DNA from: Verrucomicrobiota bacterium
Lineage (GTDB): Bacteria > Verrucomicrobiota > Verrucomicrobiia > Opitutales > Opitutaceae
Assembly (NCBI GenBank): GCA_028293545.1
Contig: JAQGOP010000032.1
Span: 1-64,000, forward strand
Length of the DNA stretch: 64,000 nucleotides
Direction: 5' to 3'
Made by a program: the position numbers and the translations under genes. The notes beneath the pieces are model-generated. The model was not told where the DNA came from. It ran no database searches and saw only the letters and a list, made by a program, of their open reading frames with translations. Shown piece by piece: positions 1-10,250 of this stretch (positions are counted from its first letter, which is position 1; each line of letters opens with the position of its first letter).

Positions 1-1027
1 CGCGGCACCTGCCGCAGCGCCGAAACCCGAAGCCGCGCCGGCCAAAGCCGCTCCCGCGGCACCGGTCGCCCCGGCGCCCGCCGCTTCCGCTGCGCCGGCC
101 GCGCCCGCCGCCCGCATTCGCATTTCGCCCCTCGCCCGCAAGCTCGCCGAGGAAAAAGGCGTCGATTTCTCCCGCGTTACCGGCAGTGGACCGGGTGGCC
201 GCATCGTTCGCGCCGATATCGAGGCCGCCGCGAAAAATCCGCCCGCGCCTGTCGCCGCTCCCGCGGGCGCGCCGAAATCCGCCGCGCCGAAGGCCGACAT
301 CTGGCCGTGGCGCTCCGTGTTCGATAAGAACCCCATCCAGGCGGAAGCCACCACCGCGCTCTCGAACATGCGCGCCACGATTGCGCGCCGCTTGGTGGAA
401 TCGAAGACCACCATTCCGCATTTCTACCTCGAAATCGAAATCGATGCGGGGCCGCTCAATCTCCTTCGCACGCAACTGAACGCCGGCTTGGCAAAGGACG
501 GCGCCCGGTTGTCCGTCAATGATTTCATCCTCAAGGCCAGCGCCGCTGCCCTCCGCGCCGTGCCGTCGGTCAACGCGTCGTGGGACGCCGCCGGCATCAA
601 GTTGCTCGGCGCCGTGCACGTTTCCTTTGCCGTCGCGATCGACGACGGCCTGATCACGCCGGTGATCAAGGACACCGACAAGAAATCCGTTTTCCAGGTC
701 AGCACCGAGGCCAAGGATCTCGGCAAGCGCGCGAAGGAAAAGAAACTGACCCCCGCAGAATTCACCGGCGGCACCTTCTGCGTTTCGAACCTCGGCATGA
801 TGGGTATCGAACGCTTCTCCGCGATCATCAACCCGCCGAACTCCGCCATCCTCGCGGTGGGTGCGACGGTGAAAAAGCCGGTCGTGAAAGACGACCAGAT
901 CGTCATCGGCGAGCGCATGTCGCTCACGCTCTCCTGCGACCATCGCGTCGTCGACGGCGCCCTCGGCGCCAAGTTCCTGAACGCGCTGAAGGACCACCTC
1001 GAGCGTCCGGCCCTCCTGCTGCTGTAA
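1..1027 (+). CDS. pdhC: Pyruvate dehydrogenase E2, dihydrolipoamide acetyltransferase (5' truncated by window)
   Basis: This is the E2 core of a 2-oxoacid dehydrogenase complex; it transfers acetyl groups from lipoyl-lysine to CoA. Reading frame 2 is open from the left edge, so the lipoyl domain lies outside the window. The visible part begins with an Ala/Pro linker, followed by a peripheral subunit (E3) binding domain at about nt 115-240 (RISPLARKLAEEKG, TGSGPGGRIVRADIE). After a second linker comes the catalytic domain, ending in CDHRVVDGALGAKFL with the active-site His at nt 941-943. The stop is TAA at 1025-1027. The pdhA and pdhB genes presumably lie upstream. Pyruvate as substrate is inferred; a branched-chain or 2-oxoglutarate E2 is possible but less likely given the short linker style. 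Confidence 0.9.
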   Translation, partial: AAPAAAPKPEAAPAKAAPAAPVAPAPAASAAPAAPAARIRISPLARKLAEEKGVDFSRVTGSGPGGRIVRADIEAAAKNPPAPVAAPAGAPKSAAPKADIWPWRSVFDKNPIQAEATTALSNMRATIARRLVESKTTIPHFYLEIEIDAGPLNLLRTQLNAGLAKDGARLSVNDFILKASAAALRAVPSVNASWDAAGIKLLGAVHVSFAVAIDDGLITPVIKDTDKKSVFQVSTEAKDLGKRAKEKKLTPAEFTGGTFCVSNLGMMGIERFSAIINPPNSAILAVGATVKKPVVKDDQIVIGERMSLTLSCDHRVVDGALGAKFLNALKDHLERPALLLL

Positions 1028-1028
1028 G

Positions 1029-1050
1029 GCCGGCGGGCCGCCGGCGCTAC
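1029..1050. repeat. REP-like palindrome after pdhC stop
   Basis: A GC palindrome (8 bp arms gccggcgg/ccgccggc around one base, 1029-1045) begins 2 nt after the pdhC stop and is followed by gctac. It looks like the reverse-oriented form of the gtagcgc-plus-palindrome repeat found after several other stop codons in this window. Confidence 0.6.
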
Positions 1051-1103
1051 TTTTACCAGCTCGAGACGGCCGCGCGTAACCAAAAATCTGTCTCAGGGAT
1101 CGA

Positions 1104-1306
1104 CGCCCCAACGGGGCTACCTAGCCGGAGCCCAGGGCAACGCCCTGGGGATTTGATTCGAAAAAGTCCGAGCCCTGAAGGGGCGGCTCAAATGATAACC
1201 GCCAAACCATTCCCCACCGTTAGAGCGCCCTTTCAGGGCTCCTGGTTTTCTCGATAAATCCCCAGGGCGTTGCCCTGGGCTCCGGCTGGGTGGCCCCGTT
1301 GGGGCG
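1104..1306. repeat. Nested palindromic intergenic element (203 bp)
   Basis: The outer arms 1104-1154 and 1256-1306 are 51 bp inverted copies with about 2 mismatches. The inner arms 1170-1185 and 1226-1241 (gagccctgaaggggcg and its near reverse complement) match at 15 of 16. Each outer arm itself holds small hairpins (ccccaacgggg, cccagggcaacgccctggg). Short ORFs through it give SPGQRPGDL-type peptides, a familiar spurious translation of such repeats in planctomycete and verrucomicrobial genomes. There is no coding potential. Most of the 444 bp gap between pdhC and the DUF5069 gene is this element; I see nothing else in it. Confidence 0.8.
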
Positions 1307-1471
1307 TGGAACACATGACCGCCGAAAACGCCTCACGAATTCGGCGCTGTGATACTGGCCGCTTTGATTGCGCCGATCCTGTTTGTTCTAACCGCTCGTG
1401 CTCAATTCGCTGCTCGGTTCTGGCTAAAAGCATTTTCCTCGGTACTCCTGCGTTCCCTCACATTTCATCTT

Positions 1472-1978
1472 ATGTCCGATACTCTTAAAACCGCCTACAC
1501 CAGTCCCGCCGCCGCCGCTCCCGGCGCGATCAATTTCAACGCTCCCGACCTGAATCGTCATCCGCCCCGCAGCCCGCGCACGCGCCTTGGCGGTTACGCG
1601 CACCTCCCGCGCCTCCTCGATAAAGCCCGCGCCGTCGCAGCCGGGAAAGGTGGCGACTACCACTATAACTGCCCGTTCGACAAAAAATTCTTCGACTACA
1701 CCGGCATCGACCACGAGGCGTTCATGGCGGAAGTGAAAACCGGCAAGAGCGACAGCGAAATCCTCGCCTACGTGCAGACGAAGGCGCAGCCCAAGCGCGA
1801 CCCCTCGGAAATCGCGGGGTGGTCGCAGTGGATGGAACAGTGGACCGTGTCCTCCCCGGAGACGCGCGCCTTCTTCAACGACGTGCACAAGAAAAACGCC
1901 GCGCAGCGCGAAGACATCGCGACGTGGTTCGACTGGATCGAGCTCGATGATTTCGTGACCTTCGGCGGGCGTCCGTAA
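1472..1978 (+). CDS. DUF5069 domain-containing protein
   Basis: A 168-residue soluble protein of unknown function. The centre carries LLDKARA, then YHYNCPFDKKFFDYTGID and a Trp-rich C-terminal half (WSQWMEQW, WFDWIELDDF), which match the DUF5069 family as I remember it. The start is set at ATG 1472 (MSDTLKTAY). A longer in-frame extension from 1349 would add a hydrophobic stretch encoded in repeat-flanking DNA and is not supported. It stands alone between repeats. No biochemical role is known to me. Confidence 0.8.
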   Translation: MSDTLKTAYTSPAAAAPGAINFNAPDLNRHPPRSPRTRLGGYAHLPRLLDKARAVAAGKGGDYHYNCPFDKKFFDYTGIDHEAFMAEVKTGKSDSEILAYVQTKAQPKRDPSEIAGWSQWMEQWTVSSPETRAFFNDVHKKNAAQREDIATWFDWIELDDFVTFGGRP

Positions 1979-1981
1979 CGA

Positions 1982-2003
1982 GTAGCGCAGGCGGCCCGCC
2001 TGC
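1982..2003. repeat. REP-like palindrome after DUF5069 stop
   Basis: gtagc followed by the 17-mer gcaggcggcccgcctgc (1987-2003) lies 8 nt after the TAA stop. The identical 17-mer recurs at 37967-37983 and 60889-60905. Confidence 0.75.
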
Positions 2004-2022
2004 TCCGGAAATCCGAGGTGAA

Positions 2023-3465
<1,443 letters not shown>

Positions 3466-3637
3466 AGGCAGCGCGAACGCCGGGCGCGCCGGAAATTCGG
3501 ACCACGAACGGGCCCAACGGGGAAACCCAGCGGGCCCGCCCTGCCTCCTGATTTCTTCTGCAACGATCGGAGCGGGCGCGGGTCATAAAACCTCCCCTCG
3601 ACTCCTCGCCCACCGTTCGTACGTTTCGCCCGCGCAC

Positions 3638-4255
3638 ATGAAAGCTCACCGTCTCTCGATCGCACTCCTGGCCGCCAGCCTGGCCTTCGCCGCCCATGCG
3701 GCGGATCCCGCCGCCGACGCGACGAAAAAAAGTCCCCCGCCCGGACCCGTCGTCGCGACGGATTCAAACAAGCCCACTCTCCCCGCCTCCTCCGTCGGCC
3801 CATCGGTCGACTCGAGCGCCCAGCAGGCGCCCACGCCTCCGCCCGCGACTGAGTCGACCGTTCCCGTGGCGGCCACAACTCCGCCGCCTCCGCCTCCGCC
3901 GGATCCTTCGATGCTGCCCAAGGTCGAGGTCAACAAGAGCCGCATCACGAACCTCGACATCGAGATCAGCGAAAAACAGCGCGCGATCGACCGGGAAAAG
4001 CAGCAGACCAAGGTCACCCGGCTGGATGACACGCTGAACAATTCGAAAGTCACAAAGGCGTTTTCAATTTTCGGCGGATCCTCCAGCGACGACCGCTCGA
4101 ATTTGGCCAAGGAGCGGGTGCGCCTCCTCGAGGAAGAAAAGGAAATTCTCGAAGCGATGAAGACCGCGCAGACCCGCGAGGAGAAAGACGAGCTCAAGCA
4201 GGAGCTCGACATCCTGCGCCAGAGCCGCCGCGACCTCGATTCCGTCCCGAAGTGA
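3638..4255 (+). CDS. Secreted Pro-rich coiled-coil protein, unknown function
   Basis: A 205-residue protein that I do not recognise. ATG 3638 gives a clean Sec signal peptide (MKAHRLSIALLAASLAFAAHA, with cleavage likely after AHA). A low-complexity Pro/Thr/Ala stretch follows, ending in PPPPPPPDPS. The charged C-terminal half is likely coiled coil: SEKQRAIDREKQQTKVTRLD, LLEEEKEILEAMKTA, ELKQELDILRQSRRDLD. It is probably periplasmic or envelope-associated. There are no catalytic motifs. It stands alone between eno and the convergent rRNA methyltransferase gene. Confidence 0.75.
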   Translation: MKAHRLSIALLAASLAFAAHAADPAADATKKSPPPGPVVATDSNKPTLPASSVGPSVDSSAQQAPTPPPATESTVPVAATTPPPPPPPDPSMLPKVEVNKSRITNLDIEISEKQRAIDREKQQTKVTRLDDTLNNSKVTKAFSIFGGSSSDDRSNLAKERVRLLEEEKEILEAMKTAQTREEKDELKQELDILRQSRRDLDSVPK

Positions 4256-4257
4256 CG

Positions 4258-4352
4258 TAGCGCCGGTCTCCCACCGGCTCCGGGCGCGTTTTTAGTTACG
4301 ACGTCGCAGGTTCGTCGTTGAATCCGAACGGGCCGGTCGAAGACATGGCGCT
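4258..4352. repeat. REP-like hairpin and shared 22-mer after a stop codon
   Basis: gtagc plus a gccggt/accggc hairpin (4262-4278) begins about 2 nt after the TGA. Further on, ggccggtcgaagacatggcgct (4331-4352) resembles gagccagtcgaaaacatggcgct at 38113-38135 and its inverted partner at 38043-38063. It appears to be a degenerate half of the element seen between the PilB/GspE-like gene and smc. Confidence 0.5.
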
Positions 4353-4385
4353 GCGTCTTCCTAGCGGCGGGTCAGAAACCGCGCC

Positions 4386-5567
4386 CTACTCTGCCTGCAT
4401 GATGTATCCGCGGAGGTACTCGCTCTCCATCATCGTCACCATCACTGGATGATCCGGTGGCTGGTGGCAGAATTCAAGGACCCGCACCTTGCGCTTCGCA
4501 TCGGCGGCGGCGCCCGCGAGCACGCTCCGCAGCTCGGCGTCCTGCATGTGGTGCGAGCAGGTATAAGTCGCGAGGATCCCGCCCGGCGACAGGCGCTGCA
4601 GCGCGCGCAGGTTGATTTCCTTGTAGCCGCGCAGCGCGCCTTCCAGCGCGCTCTTCGATTTGGCGAACGGCGGCGGATCAAGCACGATCACGTCCCATAG
4701 CGGCTCGCCGGCCCGCGACGCGTCATTCAACCAGTCAAATACGTTCGCGACGGCAAAACTCGCCTGCACGCCGTTGCGTTCGGCGTTGCGCCGCGCGGCT
4801 GCGATCGCGTCCTCCGCGCTGTCGAGTCCCAGCACTTCCTTGGCCCCCGCCTTCGCCGCGTGCAGGGCGAACGGCCCCTGGTTGCAGAACGCATCGAGCA
4901 CGCGCTTGCCGCGGCAGAATTTCGCGACCAGCGGATGCTGCGCGCGCTGGTCGAGGTAAAACCCCGTCTTCTGGCCCTGTTGCAGGTCGAGCCAGTATTC
5001 CATCCCGTCGATCATCACCCAGCGCGGCTCCCAGGTCTTGCCGGAGCGCGTGTGCACTTCCAACGGCAGGCCTTCGAGCCGGCGGATGGGCGCGTCGTTG
5101 CGGAAGATGATTTCCTGCGGATGGAGGATTTCATCGAGGACATCACCCACGGAGGCGGAGCGTTTCTCCATCGCGGCCGTCTGGATTTGGACCACGAGGG
5201 TATCGTTGAACTGGTCGACGACCAGGCCCGGGAGATCGTCCGACTCCGACCACGTCAAACGCCGGCAGGCATCGGCCGCCCCGCTGTACGCGGTGGCGCG
5301 TCGGGCGATCGCGCGTTGGATCGCCCCGCGCAGGAATTTTTGATCCAACGCGGCGCGCTCGCGGCTGAAGCGGCGCCAGATGATTTGGGATTTGGAATTA
5401 TATACGCCCGTGCCGAGGAACCGGTCCGCCCGGTCGCGACATTCGACCACCTCGCCATCGTGTTCAGCCGGCAGCAACGCCTCCACTTCATTGGCAAACA
5501 CCCAGGGGTGGCCCGAGAGGACACGGGGCTTGGCGTTGGCTTTGAGTTTGAGCGAAGGCGTAGACAT
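4386..5567 (-). CDS. Class I SAM-dependent rRNA methyltransferase, RlmI/RlmK-like
   Basis: A 393-residue protein. The N-terminal PUA domain (about residues 5-80: RVLSGHPWVFANEVEAL, GVYNSKSQIIWRRFS) precedes a Rossmann methyltransferase with SAM motif I VLDAFCNQGPFALHAA, motif IV VIVLDPPPFAKSKSALEG and a Cys-containing TYTCSHHMQDAEL. The layout matches RlmI, the 23S rRNA m5C1962 methyltransferase, but the exact target base is inferred. ATG 5567 gives MSTPSLKLKANAKPR. It is convergent with the secreted protein gene and divergent from prfC, with a MITE-like element in the shared upstream region. Confidence 0.85.
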   Translation of the reverse strand: MSTPSLKLKANAKPRVLSGHPWVFANEVEALLPAEHDGEVVECRDRADRFLGTGVYNSKSQIIWRRFSRERAALDQKFLRGAIQRAIARRATAYSGAADACRRLTWSESDDLPGLVVDQFNDTLVVQIQTAAMEKRSASVGDVLDEILHPQEIIFRNDAPIRRLEGLPLEVHTRSGKTWEPRWVMIDGMEYWLDLQQGQKTGFYLDQRAQHPLVAKFCRGKRVLDAFCNQGPFALHAAKAGAKEVLGLDSAEDAIAAARRNAERNGVQASFAVANVFDWLNDASRAGEPLWDVIVLDPPPFAKSKSALEGALRGYKEINLRALQRLSPGGILATYTCSHHMQDAELRSVLAGAAADAKRKVRVLEFCHQPPDHPVMVTMMESEYLRGYIMQAE

Positions 5568-5651
5568 GACCTGTCATCGCCGAACGAATTCCGAAGGTCA
5601 AAAGCCGAAATCAAAGCAACGCCGGTGCCCAGCTTGAACCAAACCCAATCC

Positions 5652-5811
5652 TTTGAACAGAAGGCAACCAAGGTAACGAAGCGCTCCCCGTGAGCGGTAT
5701 CGTTCGTGCCCTTTCAAGTTTAGATTCCAAAGGCTCCGAGCCCCGCCCCAACGGCACGATAGATTCCGCGCGCCTGAACCGCTTCGTTACCTTGGTTGCC
5801 TTCTGTTCAAA
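5652..5811. mobile_element. MITE-like element, copy 1 (160 bp, 32 bp perfect TIRs)
   Basis: The terminal inverted repeats 5652-5683 and 5780-5811 are perfect over 32 bp (tttgaacagaaggcaaccaa outward end). Between them lie conserved islands (agcggtatcgttcgtg, ggcacgatag, cgcgcctgaacc) shared with copy 2 at 32426-32592. There is no ORF of its own and no transposase. It occupies most of the 322 bp gap between the divergent rRNA methyltransferase and prfC genes. Target-site duplications could not be defined with confidence. Confidence 0.75.
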
Positions 5812-5889
5812 CGGATTGGACGCCTTTCGCCTGGTCCGCGATTTTTGTGGTGCGCGACTCGCCCCACCTCGTAGCGTCACCCTTCCGCC

Positions 5890-7566
5890 ATGTCACCCGC
5901 CGCTGAAATCGCCCGCCGCCGCACCTTCGCGATCATCTCCCACCCTGACGCGGGCAAGACCACCCTCACGGAGAAATTCCTCCTTTACGGCAACGCCATC
6001 CACCTGGCGGGCGCCGTGACCGCGCGCAAAAACCAGCGCGCGACCGCCTCCGACTGGATGGAGCTCGAGAAGCAGCGCGGCATTTCCATCAGCTCGACGG
6101 TGCTCCAGTTCGATTACACCGGCTATGCGGTCAACCTGCTCGACACGCCCGGTCACAAGGACTTTTCCGAGGACACCTACCGCGTGCTCACCGCCGTCGA
6201 CGCCGCCCTCATGGTCATCGATGCCGCCAAGGGCGTCGAGGCGCAGACCCGCAAGCTCTTCGAGGTCTGCCGCCGACGCGGCATCCCGATCTTCACGTTC
6301 ATGAACAAGTGCGACCGCCCGACGCGGAACGCGCTGGAATTGCTCGACGAACTCGAGCAGGTGCTCGGGCTCCAATCGTCGCCGGTCATCTGGCCGCTCG
6401 GTAACGGCCCTTCGTTTCGCGGCGTGTTCGACCGCCGGACGCGCGAGGTGCACTTGTTCGAACGCGTCCCGGGCGGCGCTTACCAGGCGCCGGTGAACGT
6501 GACTTCGCTGGAAGACCCCGTCGTGCGCGCGAAGCTCGACGACTACACCTATGAGCAGGTCACCGAGCAGCTCGCGATGCTCGACGGCGCCGGTCATCCC
6601 TTCGACCTCCGCTCCGTGCAAGCCGGCCAGCAGACGCCGGTCTACTTCGGCAGCGCGGTGAATAATTTCGGCATCCAGCTTTTGCTCGATGGGTTTCTCA
6701 AGGACACCGTCACGCCGCAGCCGCGCCGCAACGCCGCCGTGGTGAAAAAACCGGACACGGTGACGTTGACCATGGCTGACGGCGAGACACCGCAACCCTC
6801 CGAGCCTGTGCTCGTGCCGGTCGCGCACCCGAAATTCTCGTCGTTCGTCTTCAAGATCCAGGCGAACATGGATCCGAAGCACCGCGACCGCATCGCGTTC
6901 GTTCGCGTCTGCTCCGGGAAATTCGAGCGCGACATGCTGGTCACCCACCAGCGCACGGGAAAAACCGTGCGCCTGTCTTCATCGCATAAACTCTTCGGCC
7001 AGGAACGCGAAACCGTCGACGAAGCCTGGCCGGGCGATGTCATCGGACTCGTGGGCCACGGCGAATTCGGGATCGGCGACACCCTCACGGAGGACAAAGG
7101 CATTGTCTTCGACGAGATCCCGCGTTTCCCGCCGGAGGTTTTTATCTTCATCGCCAATCCGAGTTCGGCCGACGCGAAGAAATTCCGCGCCGGCCTCGAG
7201 CAATTGCTCCAGGAAGGCGTCGTTCAGTCGATCACCCTGCGCGCGGGCATGACGACCTCGACACTGCTCGCCGCCGTCGGCGCCCTGCAGTTCGAAGTCG
7301 TGCAGTTTCGCCTCGAGAGCGAGTACGGCGCGGCCTCGCGGCTCGATCCGTGCATTTGGACGGTCATGAAGTGGCTCTCCGCCGCCGACCGCACGGCCCC
7401 GCTGCCGGACCTCACGCGCCTGATCGTCGCGAGCGGCGTGGCTTTCGGCACCGACAAGCTGGGCCAGCCCGTCGTGCTGTTCCCGAATGAATGGACGATG
7501 CGCTACTTCGTGGAAAAAAATCCCGAACTCAAGCTGCACGACCTGCCGCTCGAGCAAACGCGATAG
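5890..7566 (+). CDS. prfC: Peptide chain release factor 3 (GTPase)
   Basis: Class II release factor that recycles RF1 and RF2 from the ribosome after termination. At 558 residues it is a little longer than E. coli RF3. It has G1 HPDAGKTT at residues 18-25, the switch I region ATASDWMELEKQRGISIS, G3 DTPGHKDF and G4 NKCD. The C-terminal RF3 domains contain SSSHKLFGQERETVDEAWPG-type sequence and GALQFEVVQFRLESEYGA. The AHxDAGKT-like start without an EF-G tail separates it from EF-G. ATG 5890 is chosen; no Shine-Dalgarno is evident. The membrane protein gene follows 35 nt downstream. Confidence 0.95.
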   Translation: MSPAAEIARRRTFAIISHPDAGKTTLTEKFLLYGNAIHLAGAVTARKNQRATASDWMELEKQRGISISSTVLQFDYTGYAVNLLDTPGHKDFSEDTYRVLTAVDAALMVIDAAKGVEAQTRKLFEVCRRRGIPIFTFMNKCDRPTRNALELLDELEQVLGLQSSPVIWPLGNGPSFRGVFDRRTREVHLFERVPGGAYQAPVNVTSLEDPVVRAKLDDYTYEQVTEQLAMLDGAGHPFDLRSVQAGQQTPVYFGSAVNNFGIQLLLDGFLKDTVTPQPRRNAAVVKKPDTVTLTMADGETPQPSEPVLVPVAHPKFSSFVFKIQANMDPKHRDRIAFVRVCSGKFERDMLVTHQRTGKTVRLSSSHKLFGQERETVDEAWPGDVIGLVGHGEFGIGDTLTEDKGIVFDEIPRFPPEVFIFIANPSSADAKKFRAGLEQLLQEGVVQSITLRAGMTTSTLLAAVGALQFEVVQFRLESEYGAASRLDPCIWTVMKWLSAADRTAPLPDLTRLIVASGVAFGTDKLGQPVVLFPNEWTMRYFVEKNPELKLHDLPLEQTR

Positions 7567-7601
7567 CCCAGTCGGGTCGAACGCGCCGCTCCGATCTCGC
7601 G

Positions 7602-8978
7602 ATGATCACGGCCCCGCTCTTTTCGCGCACGACACGGCTTGGGCTGATCGCCTTGAGCCTCGGCGGCTTTTGCCTCGGGCTGCGCGGAATTCAACGGTAC
7701 GGCTACATCGGCCAGGATTACACGGCGCACCATGATGCGATCGTGCGTTTCACCGAATCCTACGGTTATCACTTCACCGACCCGCCCGGTTATTCGTGGC
7801 TGGGCCATTTGATTTATCGGCACCTGAGCCCGGTCCACTACCTCGAAACATTCGCACTCCTCTGCCTCGTGCTCAATACGGCGGCGTTGTGGCTGCTGTA
7901 TCGGCTGGTCTGGCAGTCTGTGAAACTTGAGCCGCTGCGCTGGGCCGCCGCGGCATTGGCCACGTTTATTCCGGTGCGCGTGATCCATTCCATCGTGATC
8001 GCCGCCGATGCGCTGACGCTGCCGATCTTCATCCTCGTGGTCTGGTTCACGCTTCAGTTGCGCGAAAATCCCCGCCGAGTTTTTGCGTGGATCGCCCTGA
8101 ACGCCAGCTTCTCGATCGGGATGGTCATCAAGTATACCTTTGCCGGCCTGCTGGCGCCGCTGCTCCTGGTGGCGCTCAGCACGATGATCCAGCGCGTCGC
8201 GCCGCACGCCCGCATTCGCTGGCTTGCCCTCATGGGCGTGACTCTGGCCCTGCCGGTCGCGCTCATGGTCTACCAGTACCGCGAGAGCAGCAAAGTCCAC
8301 GGCGCCATCACGCACGTCCAATGGCTGCCGCCGGGCGCGCCGTCGGTGATGCGGTGGCAGGACATGCTCGTCGGCCAGCCGAGCGATGCGGAGCTGTTCG
8401 AGGCGCCCGATTATTTCGGCGACCAACTCTACGAGTACCGAAAATTCAGTTACCCCGGTCTGGTGTTCATCAGCGCCGTGACCGATCCGCTGAACCTGTT
8501 TCAGGATCCTCCGCCCGAAATATCGACCGCCTGGGACCAGCGCTACCACGAGGGATTTTTTCGCGGGCGTTCCGCCGGCGACGATCTCCTCCAGTCGCGA
8601 GCGACGTTCCTCAGCTTTCCGCTCTTCGTCCTCGCCATCGCCGGCACGCTGGTCTGCGGGGTGCTCGCATTGGCTGCGCTGCTGCGGAGGAATTCGACGT
8701 TGCCCGACGCCGTGGTGGTGCTGACCGCGCTGGCCGTAGGTTATTTCTCCCCGATTTTTCTGGGGCTCCCGCGAATCGCCGACCCTTACGGCGAAGGATT
8801 CTGGATGGCTCGGTTGATCCTGCCCGCGATCGTCGTGTTTTTCACGCTCGGTTTCGTCCTGCTGGATTTGTCGATTCGGCGCTACGCGTCACACGGCGCG
8901 TGGCAAAAACTTTTCGCGTCCGGCGTCCTCGCTTGGACCGCGCTCACCTGCATCACCTACATCGGCTTCCTGGCGTAG
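7602..8978 (+). CDS. Polytopic membrane protein, GT-C/PMT-like glycosyltransferase
   Basis: A 458-residue protein with about nine or ten hydrophobic segments. The first external loop carries an acidic motif (GYIGQDYTAHHDAIVRF) followed by a short TDPPGYSWLGHLIY segment, the arrangement typical of lipid-linked-sugar-dependent GT-C enzymes such as GT39/PMT and ArnT relatives. It would transfer a sugar from a polyprenyl carrier in the inner membrane; substrate and acceptor are unknown. ATG 7602 (MITAPLFSRTTRLG) is chosen because upstream codons overlap prfC. Assignment is by topology and the loop motif only, so a non-enzymatic membrane protein remains possible. Confidence 0.6.
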   Translation: MITAPLFSRTTRLGLIALSLGGFCLGLRGIQRYGYIGQDYTAHHDAIVRFTESYGYHFTDPPGYSWLGHLIYRHLSPVHYLETFALLCLVLNTAALWLLYRLVWQSVKLEPLRWAAAALATFIPVRVIHSIVIAADALTLPIFILVVWFTLQLRENPRRVFAWIALNASFSIGMVIKYTFAGLLAPLLLVALSTMIQRVAPHARIRWLALMGVTLALPVALMVYQYRESSKVHGAITHVQWLPPGAPSVMRWQDMLVGQPSDAELFEAPDYFGDQLYEYRKFSYPGLVFISAVTDPLNLFQDPPPEISTAWDQRYHEGFFRGRSAGDDLLQSRATFLSFPLFVLAIAGTLVCGVLALAALLRRNSTLPDAVVVLTALAVGYFSPIFLGLPRIADPYGEGFWMARLILPAIVVFFTLGFVLLDLSIRRYASHGAWQKLFASGVLAWTALTCITYIGFLA

Positions 8979-9046
8979 GCCGTTTCAAAGGTTCAGGTCA
9001 TCCGCGAGATTGCCGCGCGGAGCGGAATCCGCTCCATTCGCCGCGC

Positions 9047-10096
9047 ATGAAAATATCCCGTTTGCCGGTCACGCTCGCGGTGCTTGCGCTGCTGGCCCCT
9101 GCCATTCACGCCACCGATTTTCCCTGGCCGGGCCACGGCACGCTGACCGTCGACCTTTCCCCGGATTGGAACGTCGAGGCCAAGCCGGTCGGCACGGTGG
9201 CGATGAACTTCCGCCTCACGCCCAAGTCAAATGCCCCGGCGGTCTTCCAGTTCGCCGTCCTCGCTACTCCGGCTTCGCACCCGGTCAACGATCAGCTCGT
9301 GATGTCGCAGTTGCAGAAGGCAACCGAGCACTACATCGCGGGATCGGCGGAAGGGAAGTACGTGCCGCAGCAGCTCACGGTGGCCCAGGGCACTGGTTGG
9401 ATGGCCGAATTTACCGACGCCGCGCTGGTCGGGAAGCCATCGGTCCCAAACGATTTCAAGGTCATGCGCACCACGATGGTCGCACTGGACAACCACACGG
9501 TCGCGATCGGGACGATCCAGTTCGACGATCCCGCCGCGCCGGAAACGTCCGCGATGATGGCGATGCTTGCGAGTACGCGTTTCAAAGCGGGTGACGCCGG
9601 CGCCAATGACGTTGCCCTCAAGCCCATCGACGGATTCTACAACATCGCGGTGCCTGACAGCGCGGTGCAGCTCAAAATTGCCGCCAAGGACCTGGTGCCC
9701 GCCACCGATCGCATCGGCGGCGGCACCGACAGTCCCCGGTATTTCAAGCTGCAGTCGCCCGCTTCAGGCCTCGTGATCTCGGGTTGGTTCGAGCCGGCGG
9801 AGCGCTTCACCGGCCTCCCGAAGCTGTGGAAGACCGACGCGAAGGCGATGGTCGACGGAGGCCTGCCCCCGCCGCAAAATGAGCTCTTCCTCAAGGCGGG
9901 AAAATGGGAGGTCGTCGCCTACGAGCAGGACCTCTCGAGGTCGCGCTACAGCGACGTCCATGTCCGCGCGGAATACACGCACGCCGGCACGTGGATTGAC
10001 CTGCACCTTTCGCTGACCTCCCCGTTGCCCGCGAACGAGGCCCGCGCGAAGCTGGTCCGGATCCTGACCGACATCGGCATCGTGGAAAAAAAATAA
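9047..10096 (+). CDS. Secreted protein of unknown function
   Basis: A 349-residue protein that I cannot assign to a family. ATG 9047 starts a good signal peptide (MKISRLPVTLAVLALLAPAIHA, then TDFPWPG). The mature part looks like a beta-rich soluble protein with two similar-sized halves, each featuring a W-F or G-W region (TGWMAEFTDA; SGWFEPAERF) and internal phrases such as TTMVALDNHTVAIGTIQFDD. One possible reading is a repeated domain that binds a periplasmic ligand. It is followed by the PBP5-type carboxypeptidase gene after about 150 nt. Confidence 0.7.
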   Translation: MKISRLPVTLAVLALLAPAIHATDFPWPGHGTLTVDLSPDWNVEAKPVGTVAMNFRLTPKSNAPAVFQFAVLATPASHPVNDQLVMSQLQKATEHYIAGSAEGKYVPQQLTVAQGTGWMAEFTDAALVGKPSVPNDFKVMRTTMVALDNHTVAIGTIQFDDPAAPETSAMMAMLASTRFKAGDAGANDVALKPIDGFYNIAVPDSAVQLKIAAKDLVPATDRIGGGTDSPRYFKLQSPASGLVISGWFEPAERFTGLPKLWKTDAKAMVDGGLPPPQNELFLKAGKWEVVAYEQDLSRSRYSDVHVRAEYTHAGTWIDLHLSLTSPLPANEARAKLVRILTDIGIVEKK

Positions 10097-10137
10097 GCCC
10101 GTCACCGCAAAATTTCCAGGGACTGGCTCCGCGCGGT

Positions 10138-10172
10138 ATTCATTCCGTGTGTTTCGTGTATTTCGTGGTGCC
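10138..10172. repeat. Half copy of a ttcgtgtttcgtggt repeat
   Basis: The sequence ccgtgtgtttcgtgtatttcgtggt resembles one arm of the inverted repeat at 57695-57794 (attcgtggttaa type). It lies in the leader of the carboxypeptidase gene, which is the main reason for not using the upstream start codons there. Confidence 0.4.
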
Positions 10173-10250
10173 CCCATCCGAATGCATCCCGTCTCGTCCG
10201 GCGCACGCTTTCGTCTCGCGCTCCGCGAAAAACTTTCCCTCTTTCTGCGG

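Noticed and set aside
1104..1306. CRISPR array
   Set aside because: The repeats are inverted and nested rather than direct and regularly spaced; no cas genes in the window.
1117..1433. Short ORFs with SPGQRPGDL-type peptides
   Set aside because: They lie entirely in the nested palindromic repeat and are a known type of spurious translation.
5652..5811. Insertion sequence remnant with transposase
   Set aside because: Inverted ends are clear but no transposase coding similarity occurs in or near either copy, so only a MITE-like label is justified.
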